Below are positions 7,390 to 8,696 of a stretch of 8,696 nt of DNA, one piece after another. Below the pieces are notes generated by a model, which was not told where the DNA came from, made no database searches, and was given only the letters and a program-made list of their open reading frames with translations. The first letter of the stretch is position 1, and the number at the start of each line of letters is the position of its first letter. Source of the stretch: an uncultured Porphyromonadaceae bacterium (GTDB taxonomy: Bacteria > Bacteroidota > Bacteroidia > Bacteroidales > Muribaculaceae). The translations under genes were made by a program, and so were the position numbers. The stretch is taken from the NCBI GenBank assembly GCA_947176615.1, contig CAMWRO010000107.1:1-8696 (forward strand), read 5' to 3'.

Positions 7390-8211
7390 ATGGAGAACAA
7401 TAAAGTACTTTATATCTCGCAGGAAATAAGCCCCTACCTACCCGAAACCCCCATGTCAGTATTAGGGCGCGATGTCTCTCAAGGGATACTTGGTAAAGGC
7501 TTTGAAGTGAGAACATTCATGCCCAAATATGGTTGTATAAACGAGCGCCGCAATCAGTTGCACGAAGTCATCCGCCTCTCAGGGATGAACTTAGCGATTG
7601 ATGACACCGACCACCCCCTCATCATCAAGGTCGCCACGCTGCAACCATCGCGCATGCAAGTCTACTTTATTGACAACGACGACTATTTCCAGCCCCTCCC
7701 CGACAAAGGTCTCGAAATCGACCTTACTCCCGACGACAATGACGAGCGCATAATGTTTTTTGTCCACGGCGTTATCGAAACCGTCAAAAAACTTCGCTGG
7801 CAACCCGCCGTCATTCATGTTTCAGGCTGGGTTTCATCGCTGGCCCCGCTTTACCTCCGGAAAAAATATCAGGACGACCCCATATTCGCCGACTCCAAAA
7901 TCGTCTATGCCCTGCACCGGGAAAAATTTGACGGAACACTGGACCCGCGGTTTGTCGAAAAACTGAAAATGGCCGGTTTCCCCGACGAAGCCATTGCCAC
8001 AATCGGAACCACACCCGCCGACTGGCTCGCGCTCAACCGCCTTGCCATCGACCACAGCGACGCAATCATCGAAGCCACCGCCGACATTCCTGCCGAGCTG
8101 ATTGAATATGCCGAAGCCTCGGGCAAACCGTTTATCCGCTACAACGGCGAAGAAAACCGCCCCGAAGAATACTCGGCATTTTACCGTTCCCTTCTCGGCG
8201 AGGAGGAGTAA
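7390..8211 (+). CDS. Glycogen/starch synthase-like protein, N-terminal (GT5-like) domain only
   Basis: The 273-residue protein resembles the N-terminal Rossmann domain of GT5 glycogen/starch synthases. It has K-V-L-Y-I-S-Q-E-I-S-P-Y (5-16), F-M-P-K-Y-G (43-48), L-H-E-V-I-R-L-S-G-M (57-66), V-Y-F-I-D-N-D-D-Y-F (91-100) and a V-I-H-V-S-G-W-V-S-S-L-A-P-L-Y-L segment (141-156). True GlgA proteins are about 475-500 residues, with a second Rossmann domain that binds ADP-glucose; that domain is absent. The K-T-G-G-L sugar-nucleotide motif is replaced by P-E-T-P-M-S-V-L-G (18-26), and the usual H-x-x-D-W-H is reduced to H-V-S-G-W-V. From memory, a short protein of this kind is widespread in Bacteroidales, often next to a DUF4270 gene, as here. 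It is usually labelled glycogen synthase, but catalysis is doubtful. The start ATG follows an A/T-rich leader without a Shine-Dalgarno sequence. Confidence 0.88.
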   Translation: MENNKVLYISQEISPYLPETPMSVLGRDVSQGILGKGFEVRTFMPKYGCINERRNQLHEVIRLSGMNLAIDDTDHPLIIKVATLQPSRMQVYFIDNDDYFQPLPDKGLEIDLTPDDNDERIMFFVHGVIETVKKLRWQPAVIHVSGWVSSLAPLYLRKKYQDDPIFADSKIVYALHREKFDGTLDPRFVEKLKMAGFPDEAIATIGTTPADWLALNRLAIDHSDAIIEATADIPAELIEYAEASGKPFIRYNGEENRPEEYSAFYRSLLGEEE

Positions 8212-8234
8212 CCACCCCTCCCCCAAAACATCTT

Positions 8235-8250
8235 TTGTTCGATTGTTCGA
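8235..8250 (+). repeat. Two tandem copies of TTGTTCGA before the DUF4270 start
   Basis: Two perfect head-to-tail copies of the octamer TTGTTCGA fill the bases directly before the ATG at 8252, within a 40-base gap between the two genes. The repeat covers the ribosome-contact region and may be a chance duplication. I cannot assign it a role. Confidence 0.6.
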
Positions 8251-8251
8251 T

Positions 8252-8641
8252 ATGAAAAAAACAAGTCTGCTCTCAACCATCGGCAGTGCTATCCTTCTGA
8301 TGACGACCGCCTCCTGCGAGGATTCCACCACCGCCGGAGGCTCGTTGATACAGGACGAGGTCGCAATCGTGATGGACTCCACTTTTACTGTCAGCGGCCG
8401 TTCCGTTGTCAACAGTCAGGTTCAATCCCGCACAGTGCTCCAGCTCCTCGGCAACCTTGACGCCAAAGAATATGGCTCGATCAGCTCAAGCATCGTGACC
8501 CAATACATGCCCGCGGCCGCCCTTGACACAACCGACGTCAAAGCCGAGTATATCGACTCGGTGAAACTCGTCATGCGAATGGCCGCCGGAGGATTCATCG
8601 GAGACTCCATTGTCCCGATGAAAGTCAACGCCTACGAATAG
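8252..8641 (+). CDS. DUF4270-type lipoprotein, frame interrupted by an in-frame TAG
   Basis: From ATG 8252 the frame gives 129 residues. MKKTSLLSTIGSAILLMTTAS is a signal peptide followed by Cys22, the likely lipidated residue; the -3 position is Thr, so the lipobox is slightly weak. The mature part begins with acidic, Ser/Thr-rich sequence and S-L-I-Q-D-E (about 31-36), then a beta-rich region with Y-I-D-S-V-K-L-V-M-R-M and G-D-S-I-V-P-M-K-V-N-A-Y-E. This is the usual opening of DUF4270 proteins, a Bacteroidetes envelope family of unknown function whose members are normally several hundred residues long. The frame stops at TAG (8639-8641) but continues beyond it in the same phase, so this is probably a truncated or disrupted copy rather than a complete short protein. 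An upstream extension to 8102 overlaps the previous gene and lacks the signal peptide at its start, so it is rejected. It is probably co-transcribed with the gene before it. Confidence 0.75.
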   Translation: MKKTSLLSTIGSAILLMTTASCEDSTTAGGSLIQDEVAIVMDSTFTVSGRSVVNSQVQSRTVLQLLGNLDAKEYGSISSSIVTQYMPAAALDTTDVKAEYIDSVKLVMRMAAGGFIGDSIVPMKVNAYE

Positions 8642-8696
8642 ACCCACACACTCACCTCCCCAATATACACCAACGTAAACCCCCACGGATACGAAA
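8642..8696 (+). pseudogene. In-frame continuation of the DUF4270 gene beyond the TAG (runs off the window)
   Basis: Read in the phase of the preceding gene, the 55 bases after the TAG encode T-H-T-L-T-S-P-I-Y-T-N-V-N-P-H-G-Y-E with no further stop. This resembles the stretch that follows the V-x-x-Y-x-L segment in DUF4270 proteins, where a Leu-rich piece leads into an I-Y-[ST]-[ND] and P-x-x-Y pattern. I read it as the interrupted remainder of the same gene; the comparison is from memory of the family and was not aligned. Confidence 0.5.

Overview
The window looks like a chromosomal segment of a member of the Bacteroidales. Three things point there. The noncoding DNA is AT-rich and carries TAnnTTTG-type -7 promoter elements (TAACTTTG at 1256 and 7344). 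Most genes lack a clear Shine-Dalgarno sequence. The gene families, namely a two-domain-less glycogen synthase-like protein followed by a DUF4270 lipoprotein and an ExbB/ExbD pair with typical Bacteroidetes N-termini, are also characteristic. The coding regions are GC-rich at third positions, which would fit Muribaculaceae or a relative, but that finer placement is a guess.

Layout. Positions 1-971 lie on the minus strand: exbB (150-971) followed by the first 28 codons of exbD (1-85, running off the window). They encode a TolQ/ExbB-TolR/ExbD type proton-driven motor that energises TonB-dependent outer-membrane transport or a similar envelope process. A 319-base AT-rich divergent intergenic region (972-1290) separates them from the plus-strand operon nqrABCDEF (1291-7214). 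That operon encodes all six subunits of the Na+-translocating NADH:quinone oxidoreductase. All diagnostic residues checked are present: the FMN-accepting Thr in NqrB and NqrC, paired membrane cysteines in NqrD and NqrE, and the [2Fe-2S] cysteines, FAD motif and NADH motif in NqrF. The operon ends at a strong hairpin (7241-7279).

A second transcription unit starts at a TAACTTTG box (7344). It contains a 273-residue protein that resembles only the N-terminal half of GT5 glycogen/starch synthases and lacks their catalytic signatures. A DUF4270-type lipoprotein gene follows, beginning at 8252. Its reading frame is interrupted by an in-frame TAG at 8639-8641, yet the same frame continues with plausible coding sequence to the end of the window.

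Functionally, Nqr oxidises NADH, reduces quinone and exports Na+, while ExbB/ExbD spend ion-motive force at the inner membrane. Their adjacency is suggestive but they are divergently transcribed. I see no undescribed multi-gene system here. The points most worth a second look are the interrupted DUF4270 gene and the non-canonical glycogen synthase-like protein.
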